The notes under the pieces: generated by a model
Database searches by the model: none
What the model was told of the DNA's origin: nothing
What the model saw: only the letters and a program-made list of their open reading frames with translations
Translations under genes and position numbers: made by a program
Source: Paenibacillus sp. XY044
GTDB lineage: Bacteria > Bacillota > Bacilli > Paenibacillales > Paenibacillaceae
Assembly (NCBI RefSeq): GCF_002257645.1
Contig: NZ_NQMO01000006.1
Location: 310,001 to 374,000, forward strand
Length of the DNA: 64,000 bases
Reading direction: 5' to 3'
Part shown: positions 16,326 to 25,484 of the stretch, piece by piece
Layout: the number at the start of each line of letters is the position of its first letter
How positions within the stretch are numbered: the first letter of the stretch is position 1

Positions 16326-18764
16326 ATGGAACAGCATACACCGGATCATTCGGAGAAGCATACGACCCTGCCCATTACGGGGATGACCTGTGCGGCCTGC
16401 GCTGCCCGGATCGAGAAAGGACTCGGCCGGATGGAAGGCGTCAGCCGGGCGAACGTTAACCTGGCGCTGGAGAAGGCCACCGTCACTTTTGATCCGAAGC
16501 AGACGAACCTGAAGCAGCTGGAAGACAAAATCGTGTCGCTTGGCTACGGCACGATGAAGGAAACGATGGATTTTGACATTACGGGAATGACCTGCGCGGC
16601 GTGCGCGACCCGGATCGAGAAGGGACTCGGCCGGCTGCCCGGCGTGACGCAGGCGAATGTCAATCTGGCGCTGGAAACGGCCCGGGTGGAATACATGCCG
16701 GGGACGGTGACCGTTCAGGACATGACGCAGAAGGTCGAGCAGCTCGGGTACAAGGCGATTCCGAAGCAGGAAGCCAAGGATACCGCCGAGCTGCGCCGTC
16801 AGGAAATCCAGCGCAAACGGTGGAAATGGATGATGTCGGCCATTCTCTCCCTGCCGCTGCTCTGGGCGATGGTGGGCCACTTTTCCTTTACGGCGTGGAT
16901 TCCTGTGCCGTCGCTGTTCTTGAACCCCTGGTTCCAGCTGATTCTGGCTACGCCGGTACAGTTCATTATCGGCGGGCAGTTCTACGTCGGAGCTTATAAA
17001 GCGCTGCGCAATTGGAGCGCCAACATGGACGTGCTGGTCGCTCTGGGCACATCCGCCGCTTATTTTTACAGCCTGTATCTGACCATTGCTTCCGCGGCGA
17101 TGGGGATGCACCATTCGGTGGAAATGTACTACGAGACGAGCAGCATTCTGATCACGCTGATTCTAGTGGGCAAATGGTTTGAGGCACTGGCCAAAGGCCG
17201 GTCCTCTGAGGCGATCAAGAGCCTGATGGGGCTTCAGGCCAAGACGGCGCTCGTCCTGCGAGAGGGGAAGGAAGTCAGCATTCCGGTAGCGGACGTGGCC
17301 GCCGGGGATACCGTGATCGTCCGTCCCGGGGAGAAGATCCCGGTGGACGGGCGGGTACTCGAAGGATCGTCGTCTGTGGACGAGTCCATGCTGACCGGCG
17401 AAAGCCTCCCGGTTGAGAAACGGGCCGGGGACAACGTGGTGGGCGCCACGCTGAACAAGAACGGCGTGCTGCGCATCCGGGCGACGAAGGTCGGCAGTGA
17501 GACGGCGCTGGCGCAGATTATCAAGGTAGTAGAGGAGGCGCAGGGCTCCAAGGCGCCGATCCAGCGGATCGCCGACGTCATATCCGGCATCTTCGTGCCG
17601 ATCGTGGTCGGCATTGCGATCTTGACCGGGCTGGCCTGGTACTTCCTCGTGAACCCGGGCCACTTTGCGCCCGCCCTGGAGAAGGCCATTGCGGTGCTCG
17701 TTATCGCCTGCCCGTGCGCGCTCGGTCTGGCGACGCCGACCTCCATTATGGCCGGCTCCGGCCGGGCCGCGGAGTTCGGTATCCTGTTTAAGGGCGGGGA
17801 GCATCTGGAATCGGCGCAGGATGTCCAGGTGGTGGTGCTGGACAAAACCGGCACCGTCACCAGCGGCAAGCCGCAGCTGACGGACGTGGTTCCCGCGCCG
17901 CTCATGACCGGGCAGTCGCTGCTGCGGATGACCGCAGCGGTCGAGAAGCATTCCGAGCATCCGCTGGCGGAAGCCATCGTGGCGGGCGCGATGGAGCGGA
18001 GCAAAGGGCTGCCGCTGCCGGAAGCGAAGGATTTTGCCAATCTGCCGGGCTACGGCGTTTCCGCCCGGGTCGACGGCCGCTTCGTGCTGATCGGCACCCG
18101 GAAGCTGATGGCCGAACGCGGAGTGGCGCTGGACAGCGCTCTTCCGGTGATGAATCGGCTGGAGGAGGCCGGGAAGACGGCGATGCTGGTGGCGGTGGAC
18201 GGCAGATATGCCGGGCTCGTAGCCGTCGCCGACACGATCAAGGAGACGTCGCGCGAGGCGGTGTCCCGCCTGCAGGAGATGGGCATCGAGGTCGTCATGA
18301 TCACCGGCGACAACGAGCGGACGGCGCAGGCGATTGCGGCCCAGGCCGGCATCCGCCGCGTGCTGGCGGAGGTGCTGCCGGAAGGCAAGGCCGAGGAAGT
18401 GAAGAAGCTGCAGCAGGCCGGCCGCAAGGTGGCGATGGTCGGGGACGGCATCAACGACGCCCCGGCCCTGGCCACGGCCGATATCGGCATGGCGATCGGC
18501 ACGGGAACGGACGTGGCGATGGAGGCCGCCGACGTCACCTTGATGCGGGGCGACCTGAACGCCATCGCCGACGCCATTCTGATGAGCCGCCGGACGATGG
18601 GCAACATCAAGCAGAATCTGTTCTGGGCGCTCGCTTACAACACGATCGGCATCCCGATCGCCGCGGCGGGCTTCCTGGCCCCATGGCTGGCCGGTGCCGC
18701 GATGGCGTTCAGCTCCGTGTCGGTCGTGCTGAACGCGCTGCGATTGCAGCGGGTGAAGTTGTAA
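16326..18764 (+). CDS. copA: Copper-exporting P-type ATPase CopA
   Basis: This 812-residue P1B-type ATPase pumps Cu(I) out of the cell. Two N-terminal metal-binding domains each carry GMTCAACA. The membrane copper site CPC is at 462-464, the phosphorylation motif DKTGT begins at 506, and SEHPLAEAI supplies the conserved [19 protein letters not shown] is the hinge motif. About eight transmembrane helices are present. The ATG at 16326 is preceded by TAGGAGAG; the open frame begins upstream, but that extension would cover the operator. The gene belongs to the csoR-copZ-copA set. Confidence 0.97.
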   Translation: MEQHTPDHSEKHTTLPITGMTCAACAARIEKGLGRMEGVSRANVNLALEKATVTFDPKQTNLKQLEDKIVSLGYGTMKETMDFDITGMTCAACATRIEKGLGRLPGVTQANVNLALETARVEYMPGTVTVQDMTQKVEQLGYKAIPKQEAKDTAELRRQEIQRKRWKWMMSAILSLPLLWAMVGHFSFTAWIPVPSLFLNPWFQLILATPVQFIIGGQFYVGAYKALRNWSANMDVLVALGTSAAYFYSLYLTIASAAMGMHHSVEMYYETSSILITLILVGKWFEALAKGRSSEAIKSLMGLQAKTALVLREGKEVSIPVADVAAGDTVIVRPGEKIPVDGRVLEGSSSVDESMLTGESLPVEKRAGDNVVGATLNKNGVLRIRATKVGSETALAQIIKVVEEAQGSKAPIQRIADVISGIFVPIVVGIAILTGLAWYFLVNPGHFAPALEKAIAVLVIACPCALGLATPTSIMAGSGRAAEFGILFKGGEHLESAQDVQVVVLDKTGTVTSGKPQLTDVVPAPLMTGQSLLRMTAAVEKHSEHPLAEAIVAGAMERSKGLPLPEAKDFANLPGYGVSARVDGRFVLIGTRKLMAERGVALDSALPVMNRLEEAGKTAMLVAVDGRYAGLVAVADTIKETSREAVSRLQEMGIEVVMITGDNERTAQAIAAQAGIRRVLAEVLPEGKAEEVKKLQQAGRKVAMVGDGINDAPALATADIGMAIGTGTDVAMEAADVTLMRGDLNAIADAILMSRRTMGNIKQNLFWALAYNTIGIPIAAAGFLAPWLAGAAMAFSSVSVVLNALRLQRVKL

Positions 18765-18820
18765 GCCGCTGAGAGACTTAAGGGGCGGCAAGGGCTATGC
18801 CAGTCTCTGCAAATCAAATT

Positions 18821-18863
18821 CGCCCAAGGGAACCGGATGAATACCGGCCCCTTGGGCTTTTTG
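18821..18863 (+). terminator. Intrinsic terminator after copA
   Basis: GCCCAAGGG (18822-18830) pairs with CCCTTGGGC (18849-18857); the loop holds a further CCGG pair, and a T run follows. Confidence 0.9.
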
Positions 18864-18926
18864 CGCGTAAACGATTCGCCCTGGTTTCTCTGAACAGGAC
18901 TACTTTTGATCCACGGGTCGATTCGA

Positions 18927-19310
18927 TCAAATTTTAATGTCCGCCTGATCCCTTCGGGCTTCGAGAACATCGTACAGCGCCAATTTGTAATTGATTTTAT
19001 CCATATTGCGGTAGAGCTCTGCTATTTTCTTTTCAATTTCCTTCTTATGCTGAAGCATCATCGCTTTTCGTTCCGAAATGGTGAAATCGCCCTCTTGATA
19101 CAATTGGACATATTTTTGGATTTGAGCGATGGGCATGCCTGTCGCCCGAAGTGCGGTAATGAAATGGACCCATTCCAGGTCTTCTTCATCGTATTGGCGT
19201 TTACCGTTCTCATCGCGTTTGACATGAGGGAGCAAGCCTTCATTTTCATAGTACCGGAGTGTAGAAGCCGATACTCCTGTCATCTGTGTGACTTCTTTTA
19301 TACTGATCAT
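18927..19310 (-). CDS. MerR-family regulator, AdhR/NmlR-like but lacking the sensor cysteine
   Basis: This 127-residue regulator starts at the ATG at 19310 (GAGAGG site, 8-base spacing). The winged-helix domain shows VSASTLRYYENEGLLPHVKR and a dimerisation helix spans about residues 80-118. Organisation and neighbour match AdhR-type regulators, which control a divergent alcohol dehydrogenase in response to aldehydes through one conserved cysteine. Here the protein has no cysteine at all: the usual KC position reads TA at residues 52-53. A perfect dyad lies upstream of its own gene and another in the 19-base spacer of the divergent adh promoter. Control of both genes is therefore likely, but the sensing chemistry must differ from the cysteine model. 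Confidence 0.88.
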   Translation of the reverse strand: MISIKEVTQMTGVSASTLRYYENEGLLPHVKRDENGKRQYDEEDLEWVHFITALRATGMPIAQIQKYVQLYQEGDFTISERKAMMLQHKKEIEKKIAELYRNMDKINYKLALYDVLEARRDQADIKI

Positions 19311-19335
19311 GTGATGAACCTCTCTACTATTTTCA

Positions 19336-19351
19336 TTAAAGTTAACTTTAA
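19336..19351. promoter_or_regulatory. MerR operator upstream of the merR gene
   Basis: TTAAAGTTAACTTTAA is a perfect 16-bp palindrome that shares its TTAAAGT/ACTTTAA arms with the site in the adh promoter. It lies 26 bases before the regulator start and suggests autoregulation. Confidence 0.75.
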
Positions 19352-19536
19352 CATAAATCAAGTTCAATGATAGCAGAAATGAGCGGAGGGATTGAAAAAA
19401 GGTTGGGACGGCAGTCGGGCAAATGGAGCATATCGAGCGAAAGGAGCGAATGGAGAGAAACTTTCAATAAAGAAATCAGCAAGTATAAGCTTTTTATGCC
19501 AAATAACTCGGATCTCGCCAGTGAAGAAAAATGCCC

Positions 19537-19567
19537 TTGACTTAAAGTGAACTTTAAGTTCTATGCT
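19537..19567 (+). promoter_or_regulatory. MerR-type promoter of the alcohol dehydrogenase gene
   Basis: TTGACT (19537-19542) and TATGCT (19562-19567) are separated by 19 bases, the over-long spacer that MerR activators correct. The spacer region contains CTTAAAGTGAACTTTAAG (19541-19558), a perfect 8-2-8 dyad. Confidence 0.88.
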
Positions 19568-19611
19568 ATAAAAGCAGTCCAAATTCATGAGTAAAGGAGT
19601 AGAGAAAAAAT

Positions 19612-20652
19612 ATGTGTAAAACACGCGTGCTCAGCGCCCCGGGCGCTAAAGTGCCTTTCGAAAAAACAACGATTGAGCGGAGAGAACTGCGGCCGGACGA
19701 CGTTTTAATCGATATTCAGTATAGCGGGATTTGCCATTCCGATATTCATAGTGCCTACGATGAATGGGGCGGGGGAATATTCCCGATGGTTCCAGGTCAT
19801 GAAATTGCCGGCATCGTAGCGGCCGTAGGATCTGAAGTAACCAAATTTGCGTTGGGTGACCGCGTTGGGGTGGGCTGCTTCGTTGACTCGTGCGGAGAGT
19901 GCGAATACTGCCTCATGGGGGAAGAACAGTATTGCACGAAGGGTGTCGTTCAGACCTATAATTCACGGGACTATGACGGCAATCCAACTTACGGTGGATA
20001 CAGCCAAAAAATCGTCGTTACAGAAAGATTCGTTGTCCGGATCCCGGACGGTCTGGAGATGAGCGAGGCAAGCCCGCTGCTCTGTGCCGGCATTACCACG
20101 TATTCCCCATTGAAGCATTGGAACGCCGGTCCGGGCAAAAAGGTTGCCATATTGGGAATGGGCGGACTCGGCCACCTGGCGATCCAATATTCGCATGCGC
20201 TGGGTGCGGAGGTTACGGTTTTGAGCCGGTCCACCGATAAAAAAAGCGAAGCGCAGAGCTTTGGCGCAGACCATTACTTTGCCACCAGCGATCCGGATAC
20301 GTTCAAGACGCTGGCCGGCCGTTTCGATCTCATTCTGAACACGGTATCCGCGAATCTTGACGTTGACGCGTATCTATCACTCCTTCGCGCAGACGGTACG
20401 CTTGTCAATGTCGGTGCACCAGGTACACCGGATCAGTACAACGTATTTTCCCTCATTATGGGCCGCCGCAGCATTGCCGGGTCGCTCGTTGGTGGGATTC
20501 GGGAGACTCAAGAGATGCTGGATTTTTCGGCAGAGCACGGCATTGCTCCTAAAATCGAGGTGATCCGCGCCGACCAAGTCGACGAGGCTTATGAACGCGT
20601 CCTTCGCAGCGACGTGCGGTACCGGTTCGTGATCGACATTGCTACGCTGTAA
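19612..20652 (+). CDS. Zinc-dependent alcohol/aldehyde dehydrogenase (AdhA-like)
   Basis: This 346-residue medium-chain dehydrogenase is close to the cinnamyl-alcohol/YjgB-AdhA group. Catalytic zinc ligands are Cys41 (GICHSD), His63-Glu64 (PGHE) and Cys in LLCAGITTY. The structural zinc site uses Cys94, 97, 100 and 108. The cofactor fold shows [11 protein letters not shown], followed by SRS, which favours NADP(H). It is controlled by a MerR-type promoter and a divergent MerR regulator. In Bacillus the equivalent pair responds to formaldehyde and methylglyoxal, so detoxification of aldehydes by reduction is the likely role. The real substrate is not evident from sequence. Confidence 0.93.
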   Translation: MCKTRVLSAPGAKVPFEKTTIERRELRPDDVLIDIQYSGICHSDIHSAYDEWGGGIFPMVPGHEIAGIVAAVGSEVTKFALGDRVGVGCFVDSCGECEYCLMGEEQYCTKGVVQTYNSRDYDGNPTYGGYSQKIVVTERFVVRIPDGLEMSEASPLLCAGITTYSPLKHWNAGPGKKVAILGMGGLGHLAIQYSHALGAEVTVLSRSTDKKSEAQSFGADHYFATSDPDTFKTLAGRFDLILNTVSANLDVDAYLSLLRADGTLVNVGAPGTPDQYNVFSLIMGRRSIAGSLVGGIRETQEMLDFSAEHGIAPKIEVIRADQVDEAYERVLRSDVRYRFVIDIATL

Positions 20653-20733
20653 ATGACGCCAATCTTTCACAATGGAACTCGCTCAAAAGAATAACGGATC
20701 GGCCATGCTTCATGCATGGAGATGGATCCATCC

Positions 20734-20778
20734 AAGCCCCGGCAGGGCTTTCGTTACATGATCCCCTGCCGGGGCTTT
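20734..20778. terminator. Bidirectional terminator between adh and the phosphatase gene
   Basis: A 14-bp stem, AAGCCCCGGCAGGG, pairs with its complement at 20763-20776 between two convergent genes. Confidence 0.88.
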
Positions 20779-20788
20779 GTGCTGCCGG

Positions 20789-21409
20789 CTACTTCTGAAG
20801 ATGCCGGATGGAGGCGAAGCCGGCCAGAACGAACATGCCGTTTCCGCCGGATAGGACGGTTGTGATCGAGCACTCCGGCACCAGCTCGCTCTGCCTGGAG
20901 ACAAAGGACGGGTGCCAGCGGTTCAGCTCGCTCTCGGGAAAGGCATTGATCAGAAAGTCCGTGATCAGTCCGCCGTGGGTGACCAAGGCGAGATGTTTAC
21001 CCGGATGCTGCCGCGCCTGCTCTGACAGGAGCGAAGACAAGCGGCCGCCGGCCTGCCTCGCCGAGTCGCCGACGGGAGGCACCTCATCCCGATTGCGCGT
21101 GCATTGTTCCCACATGCGCACAAACTCTTCGAAGGTTTGGCCGGCGAGGTCGCCCCAGTTGGCCCGCTCCCTGAGCCGGGCATCCGTATGCACTGGAAGG
21201 CCGGACGCTTCGGCGATATATCCGGCTGTATCCGCTGCCCGCCGAAGCGGGCTGGACACGATCTCGGCCAGGGGCAGCCGGCATAAATGCCGGGCGGTTT
21301 GCTGGGCCTCCAGCACTCCCTCGGGGGAAAGCGGGACATCGCCTATGGCGCGGACCTTGGTGCCGTGCCGGACCAGATAAAAGGTAGTGTTCTTGGTGAT
21401 CCGTTTCAT
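20789..21409 (-). CDS. Histidine phosphatase family protein (phosphoglycerate-mutase-like)
   Basis: This 206-residue cytoplasmic protein carries the phosphohistidine motif LVRHGTK (residues 12-18). The second catalytic histidine is in LVTHGGL, and SSPLRRAADTA is the conserved loop. The segment between these lacks features of true cofactor-dependent phosphoglycerate mutase, so it is better described as a broad phosphatase of the CobC/PhoE-like class. An AGGAGG-like site (GGAGGTCCCC) lies before the ATG. It stands alone, convergent with the dehydrogenase. The substrate is unknown. A cysteine near the C-terminus (VPECSITTV) has no evident role. Confidence 0.88.
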   Translation of the reverse strand: MKRITKNTTFYLVRHGTKVRAIGDVPLSPEGVLEAQQTARHLCRLPLAEIVSSPLRRAADTAGYIAEASGLPVHTDARLRERANWGDLAGQTFEEFVRMWEQCTRNRDEVPPVGDSARQAGGRLSSLLSEQARQHPGKHLALVTHGGLITDFLINAFPESELNRWHPSFVSRQSELVPECSITTVLSGGNGMFVLAGFASIRHLQK

Positions 21410-21484
21410 GAGGGGACCTCCTTCGTATAGATCGCTAATCTTAGGTTCAAGTTGTTAATGTGTTGAACAAAACGACAAATTAAT

Positions 21485-21602
21485 TTGACAAAAATTAAAT
21501 TAGATGTTTATTAAAATTAGTTTAATGGATTTCTTTTAAGAATAGAACCGGGGGAGGCGCCAGCGCATCAACTTTTTGAAGGGACGAGGATTGGTTTATA
21601 AT
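21485..21602 (+). promoter_or_regulatory. Possible promoters upstream of the nitroreductase gene
   Basis: TTGACA (21485-21490) with TATTAA 18 bases later, and a separate TATAAT (21597-21602), read toward the gene at 21703. The surrounding 21420-21640 stretch is A/T-rich and holds no gene. Confidence 0.4.
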
Positions 21603-21702
21603 AAAAGGGTCCCGTGTCTGCCTGTTTGCACGTGATTGCAGGCGCGATTCAACCATGAGACGGCTAGTCAACAACCACTCGACGTTAGGGGATGTGTTAC
21701 TA

Positions 21703-22446
21703 ATGAATGAGGTTATATCCTTAATAAAAAATCATCGCTCCATCCGCAAGTTTAAGGATGAACCGGTCACGGAGGAGCAGCTGCACGAGATCATTGCCGC
21801 CGCCCAGTGCGCTTCCACTTCCAGCAATGTACAGGCTTACAGCGTCATCGCGGCGACGGATCCGGCTTTGAAGAAGCAGCTGGCCGAATTGGCCGGCAAT
21901 CAGGCCTATATCGAGGAATGCCCGGTGTTTCTGATCTGGTGCGCGGATTTGCACCGTCTGGATCAGGTCACCGCCGGGCACATGACCGGCCGGGGTTCGT
22001 ACGTGGATTCGACGGAGAATTTTATCGTAGCTACGGTCGATGCGGCTTTGGCGGCCCAGACGGCAGCGGTCGCCGCGGAATCGCTCGGGCTTGGCATCGT
22101 CTATATCGGCGGCATCCGCAACCGGATCGCCGAATTGTCCGAGCTGCTGAACCTGCCGGAGCTTGTCTACCCGGTATTCGGCATGTGCCTTGGCGTGCCG
22201 GATCAGGAGCCGGGCATTCGTCCGCGGCTGCCGGTGGAGGCGGTTCTGCATCGCAACGGCTACAACGAGGAGCGGATTCAAGAGCCGGTGCAGGATTATG
22301 ACCAAACGATGCAGCGCTACCTGTCGGAACGTACCGGCGGCAAGCGGGATACGCCGTGGTCGCAGATCATGGCCGATCGTCTGGCCGAGCCGATCCGGCT
22401 GCATATGCGGGAATTTCTGAACGGCAAAGGCTTTATGAAACAATAA
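21703..22446 (+). CDS. NADPH-dependent nitro/flavin reductase (NfsA-like)
   Basis: This 247-residue FMN enzyme of the NfsA/FRP group is recognisable by NHRSIRKFKDEPVTEEQL at the N-terminus, AAQCASTSSNVQAYSVI, and LGIVYIGGIRNRIAELSELL. It reduces nitroaromatics, quinones or flavins with NADPH in the cytoplasm. The ATG at 21703 aligns with the family start; the AGGGG site is 12 bases away, somewhat far, and upstream in-frame codons extend into non-family sequence. It is monocistronic with a strong terminator. No regulator lies next to it. Confidence 0.92.
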   Translation: MNEVISLIKNHRSIRKFKDEPVTEEQLHEIIAAAQCASTSSNVQAYSVIAATDPALKKQLAELAGNQAYIEECPVFLIWCADLHRLDQVTAGHMTGRGSYVDSTENFIVATVDAALAAQTAAVAAESLGLGIVYIGGIRNRIAELSELLNLPELVYPVFGMCLGVPDQEPGIRPRLPVEAVLHRNGYNEERIQEPVQDYDQTMQRYLSERTGGKRDTPWSQIMADRLAEPIRLHMREFLNGKGFMKQ

Positions 22447-22474
22447 ACCGGCAGCCGCCGACTCGATCATGATG

Positions 22475-22514
22475 AAAAAGAGACTTGCGTCTACGAACGC
22501 AAGTCTCTTTTTAT
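22475..22514 (+). terminator. Intrinsic terminator after nitroreductase gene
   Basis: The perfect 16-bp stem AAAAAGAGACTTGCGT/ACGCAAGTCTCTTTTT (22475-22490 with 22497-22512) has a CTACGA loop. Confidence 0.94.
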
Positions 22515-22698
22515 ATACTTGATGTGCCAAATTTCCTTTTCCTGGGTAAATAACTTAGGAATGGTGACAAAACCTTCATTCAAAAGTAACGGAGGACCCC
22601 TTTTATAGACAAGCAGGGGTCTCTATAATGCTTATATTCGCTCATCCCAGCTCAAAGATTTAGAAATGATTTATTTTATGGAAAAGGAGCAGCCATAC

Positions 22699-23511
22699 AT
22701 GCGGACAAGATTCAAAACTGTACTGCCAGGATGCTGTATGCTTCTGGCATTAGCGGGTTGCACGGAGCCGGGCGGCCTGAATGACGGCCTTGGAATGACT
22801 CCCGCTCCCATCAGCGCCGGTGAGGAGGCAGAAAAGCCCGCTGTGGAGAATGGGCATTCATCAGGCGGGGCAGCCGGAGCACCGGAGCAGGAGGTGCAAG
22901 GCAGTAACGCCTCTTTTGCCGATCAGATGAAAACCCTGACGAACACGGGTACCGTCAAAAGCTTGAGCTATTCCCGGCTCACCCAAAAATACGTATACAT
23001 CAAAACTGCGGACAGCAGCAGCTTCGAGGTTTATTTCGGAGACTATCAGGCGAAAACGGAAAAGCTCGTCATCAAGCATACATACAGCGCCAAGGAGTCA
23101 AGCGTATCCTTAAGCCCTACCGGTCCATACTTTATCGTCACCCGCGTGACGAGCCGCAATCCCGACCGCTATAAGTCGGACCTTTACTATACCGGAGATT
23201 TGAAGCCCTACGCTGCGCTGAGCACCTTCGGCGAGCCCAAATGGGACGAGAACGGCAGGCTGATTGGGTCTACGGAATATTTCGATAAGCATCCGAATAC
23301 GTACCAGAGCCGGATCAGCGTCGTTTCCTTAAAGGCCGCTCCGGATCAAGAAGGGGTATTCGACCAGACCGTCACGGTGGTGAAGGGCCCGGCTACATCC
23401 CGAAAAACCGGCGTCATCTTCAACATGACCAAGGTGGACAAAAACATGATTTACTATCAGGAGCTGAATCTGAATACCAAACGTATCGAAAACAAGCAGG
23501 AGCTGTATTAA
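22699..23511 (+). CDS. Lipoprotein of unknown function
   Basis: This 270-residue protein has a signal peptide and lipobox (ALAGC, Cys21), so it should sit on the outer face of the membrane. A disordered Gly/Ala/Glu-rich linker spans about residues 22-75. The rest alternates short strands, with phrases such as YVYIKTADSSSFEVYFGDYQ, SVSLSPTGPYFIVTRVTS and LRPYAALSTFGE-like spacing that recall a beta-propeller or WD40/TolB-like repeat. I do not recognise a family. AAAGGAG lies 10 bases before the ATG at 22699. It has no operon partner and its role is open. Confidence 0.75.
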   Translation: MRTRFKTVLPGCCMLLALAGCTEPGGLNDGLGMTPAPISAGEEAEKPAVENGHSSGGAAGAPEQEVQGSNASFADQMKTLTNTGTVKSLSYSRLTQKYVYIKTADSSSFEVYFGDYQAKTEKLVIKHTYSAKESSVSLSPTGPYFIVTRVTSRNPDRYKSDLYYTGDLKPYAALSTFGEPKWDENGRLIGSTEYFDKHPNTYQSRISVVSLKAAPDQEGVFDQTVTVVKGPATSRKTGVIFNMTKVDKNMIYYQELNLNTKRIENKQELY

Positions 23512-23646
23512 GCCCTGGCACTGCCCGTATGCAAGCCGTCAGTCTTCAAAATAAGGGGTCTCCGGGTTTTTGGGGTGGACAAGGGCTTTTGATTTGGGGA
23601 ACGTATGCATGCTCATTCTAATGCGGGGCGCCGAGAACATCGGCTC

Positions 23647-24093
23647 CTACGCATGTGAGTCGATCTGCGCCGAGCCTGAAAGCGGTGTGGGGTCGAAGTA
23701 TCTGACCTCGTAGACGCGCTCGGCGAACTTCCAGCCGTCCTCTGTGCGCCGGTAGCGGTCGTGGTACACGGCGTAGTTGAGTCCGCTCCTGCCGTTTTGC
23801 AGACGAGCGAGCTCAGAGAGGTAGGCACGGCCGACTGCGGTATCGCCCTCGAGTTGGATGATGCCCGGGTGCGTCGTTTGCACGAAAAAGTCCCACTGAC
23901 TCTGGAGCCGCTTGCTCCCGTCGCGAATCTGTTCCCGGCCGGTAAGCTCAACCAAGTTGGGGATTCGCCACACGCCGTCCTCCGTGAACAGCGACGCAAG
24001 GCGGTCGGGGTCGCGCATCATCACCGTGTCGGTGAATTCGCCGCGCAGCGCCTCGATCTCGAAGCGATCAACAATACGCTGAATGTTGCTCAT
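23647..24093 (-). CDS. SnoaL-like (NTF2-fold) protein
   Basis: This 148-residue protein with NTF2-like fold shows MMRDPDRLASLFTEDGVWRI and YHDRYRRTEDGWKFAERVYE, the landmarks of the SnoaL/DUF4440-like family whose members act as small-molecule isomerases, hydrolases or binding proteins. The ATG at 24093 has a GAGGAGG site 9 bases upstream; upstream frame extension is not coding. It follows the VOC-domain gene on the same strand after 67 bases and probably shares its promoter. The pair suggests metabolism of a small aromatic or carbonyl compound. The substrate is unknown. Confidence 0.82.
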   Translation of the reverse strand: MSNIQRIVDRFEIEALRGEFTDTVMMRDPDRLASLFTEDGVWRIPNLVELTGREQIRDGSKRLQSQWDFFVQTTHPGIIQLEGDTAVGRAYLSELARLQNGRSGLNYAVYHDRYRRTEDGWKFAERVYEVRYFDPTPLSGSAQIDSHA

Positions 24094-24160
24094 TGGTTGT
24101 TCCTCCTCATATTTGCGGTTTCGTTGAAGATGCGTTACCGGTTGGCTCTCGGATTCTCCT

Positions 24161-24787
24161 TTATATTGGGATCGAAGGTGTACCTTCAGCAAACTCGCCC
24201 GCGTAGGAACGTTCGTGTAACTCCGTAAGTGTTGCTCCGTCTTGCCAGGCTTTCAAGAAGGTTTCCGGGTTAACCATGACTCCGAGTGCTTCGATGGGAT
24301 TGGAACTTTTTTGGAGCGCGCGCATGGCTTCCAGACCTTTGAGCAAGTCAGGTCCGTAGTTGTCGACTTGGAGTTCAAGGGCATTGTTGTCAGGATCCCG
24401 GTAATAAAACGACGTATTTGGACCATGATTCATCGCCATGTACGGCAGTAGGCCCTTCTGTTTCAGGCGCTGATACGTCCGCATGAGATCGTCAACGCTG
24501 TAAATGAATGCTACATGATGCATGCCCGCGCTTGCAGGTACCTGTTCGATGCATGTGGGATCGTGAAAGAGGACCAGGCGATGGTGAGCCAGATCGAAGG
24601 TGTAAAAACCCCCAATGCCCTCCACTTCAAGGGACGGTTTGACTCCGAGGAAGGTGCGATAGAACTCCCGCATCTCCAGAAACTTTGCCGTTTTGAACCC
24701 AATGTGATGCAGTTGAATAGGTGGAATACCGGCCTCGTCGAGGCGGTCCTGCTCATGTTGTGGAGTTGCCATCATCTGTTTAGTCAT
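24161..24787 (-). CDS. VOC-superfamily (glyoxalase/extradiol dioxygenase-like) protein
   Basis: This protein has 208 residues from the ATG at 24787. The vicinal-oxygen-chelate fold is recognised by IQLHHIGFKTAKFLEMREFY near residues 24-43, GMHHVAFIYSVDDLMRTYQR near 90, and YYRDPDNNALELQVDNYG near 135. The two His and one Glu (HHIGF, HHVAF, ALELQ) suit the metal site of the family, as in catechol 2,3-dioxygenases and glyoxalases. About 50 C-terminal residues form an extension absent from minimal glyoxalases. It heads a two-gene unit with the SnoaL-like gene. The divergent SRPBCC gene and a shared dyad suggest joint control. Confidence 0.85.
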   Translation of the reverse strand: MTKQMMATPQHEQDRLDEAGIPPIQLHHIGFKTAKFLEMREFYRTFLGVKPSLEVEGIGGFYTFDLAHHRLVLFHDPTCIEQVPASAGMHHVAFIYSVDDLMRTYQRLKQKGLLPYMAMNHGPNTSFYYRDPDNNALELQVDNYGPDLLKGLEAMRALQKSSNPIEALGVMVNPETFLKAWQDGATLTELHERSYAGEFAEGTPSIPI

Positions 24788-24859
24788 ATAGAAGATCAGC
24801 TCCTGTTCATTTTTTACGCGATTTGCATGCCGCCGGCTGACAAACAAATCCGTTTGCGC

Positions 24860-24889
24860 TATCATGTGACTATAAAGTCACTTATGATA
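24860..24889. promoter_or_regulatory. Operator-like dyad in the VOC/SRPBCC divergent region
   Basis: The arms TATCATGTGACT and AGTCACTTATGATA are complementary apart from a two-base insertion, centred near 24874. It lies between two divergent genes. No regulator gene is adjacent, so the binding protein is unknown. Confidence 0.5.
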
Positions 24890-24966
24890 CCCTCATCATA
24901 TGTTGCTGAAAGGTAACATGTCAAGCGGTTCAAAATCATTTTTTAAGAATTGGAGCGTGAAACGAA

Positions 24967-25416
24967 ATGGAAAACAGCCCTCGTCATGTAAGTCGGATCG
25001 CGATTAAAGCAACCCCTGAACAGGTTTGGCAAGCGATTACGGATCCGGACAAGACGTCGAAATTTTGGTACAACTGCGGAATCCGTTCCGATTGGCAAAT
25101 CGAGTCTCCATTCGAACTATGGAACGGAGAAGAAAAGAGAGCGGAAGGGATCATTGTCGACATCGATCCTCCGAGTAAACTCGTGATGAGTTGGCGATAT
25201 GTTTCGTTTCCGGGGACGAAAAATGAACCCCCGATACGCATTACGTGGGAAATCGGTTCACACGACGAGCTTAAGGGCGTGACCCTCGTAACCGTTGTAC
25301 ATGATGACCTAGATCAAGCCCCCCAAACTGCAAAAATCGTTGAAAGGGGATTTCCGATTGTGCTTTCAGGCTTAAAGACGCTGCTTGAAACCGGGGAGGC
25401 GCTTGTGGGCGGCTAA
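24967..25416 (+). CDS. SRPBCC (AHSA1-like) ligand-binding protein
   Basis: This 149-residue START-like fold protein has the AHSA1 landmarks SRIAIKATPEQVWQAITDPD and SKFWY at the N-terminus, SKLVMSWRY in the middle and a C-terminal helix RGFPIVLSGLKTLLETGEAL. The family binds hydrophobic ligands, and many bacterial members are encoded beside ArsR regulators, though none is visible here. It is preceded by GGAGCG and transcribed divergently from the VOC-SnoaL unit, with an operator-like dyad between them. A shared stress or xenobiotic response is plausible but unproven. Confidence 0.87.
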   Translation: MENSPRHVSRIAIKATPEQVWQAITDPDKTSKFWYNCGIRSDWQIESPFELWNGEEKRAEGIIVDIDPPSKLVMSWRYVSFPGTKNEPPIRITWEIGSHDELKGVTLVTVVHDDLDQAPQTAKIVERGFPIVLSGLKTLLETGEALVGG

Positions 25417-25440
25417 AACCCGAAATAGTGTGTAAAAAGA

Positions 25441-25475
25441 AAAGGGCCTGTCCCCAAGCGGGCAGACCCTTTCTG
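25441..25475. terminator. Terminator between SRPBCC and TatD-like genes
   Basis: An imperfect stem, AAAGGGCCTGTCC with GGGCAGACCCTTT, has T-rich flanks on both strands. It suits two convergent genes. Confidence 0.75.
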
Positions 25476-25484
25476 TATTAAAGT

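Noticed and set aside
17163-18791. A 542-codon open frame antisense to copA
   Set aside because: Its translation is rich in Arg, His and Gly with no domain; copA on the other strand is complete with all P-type motifs.
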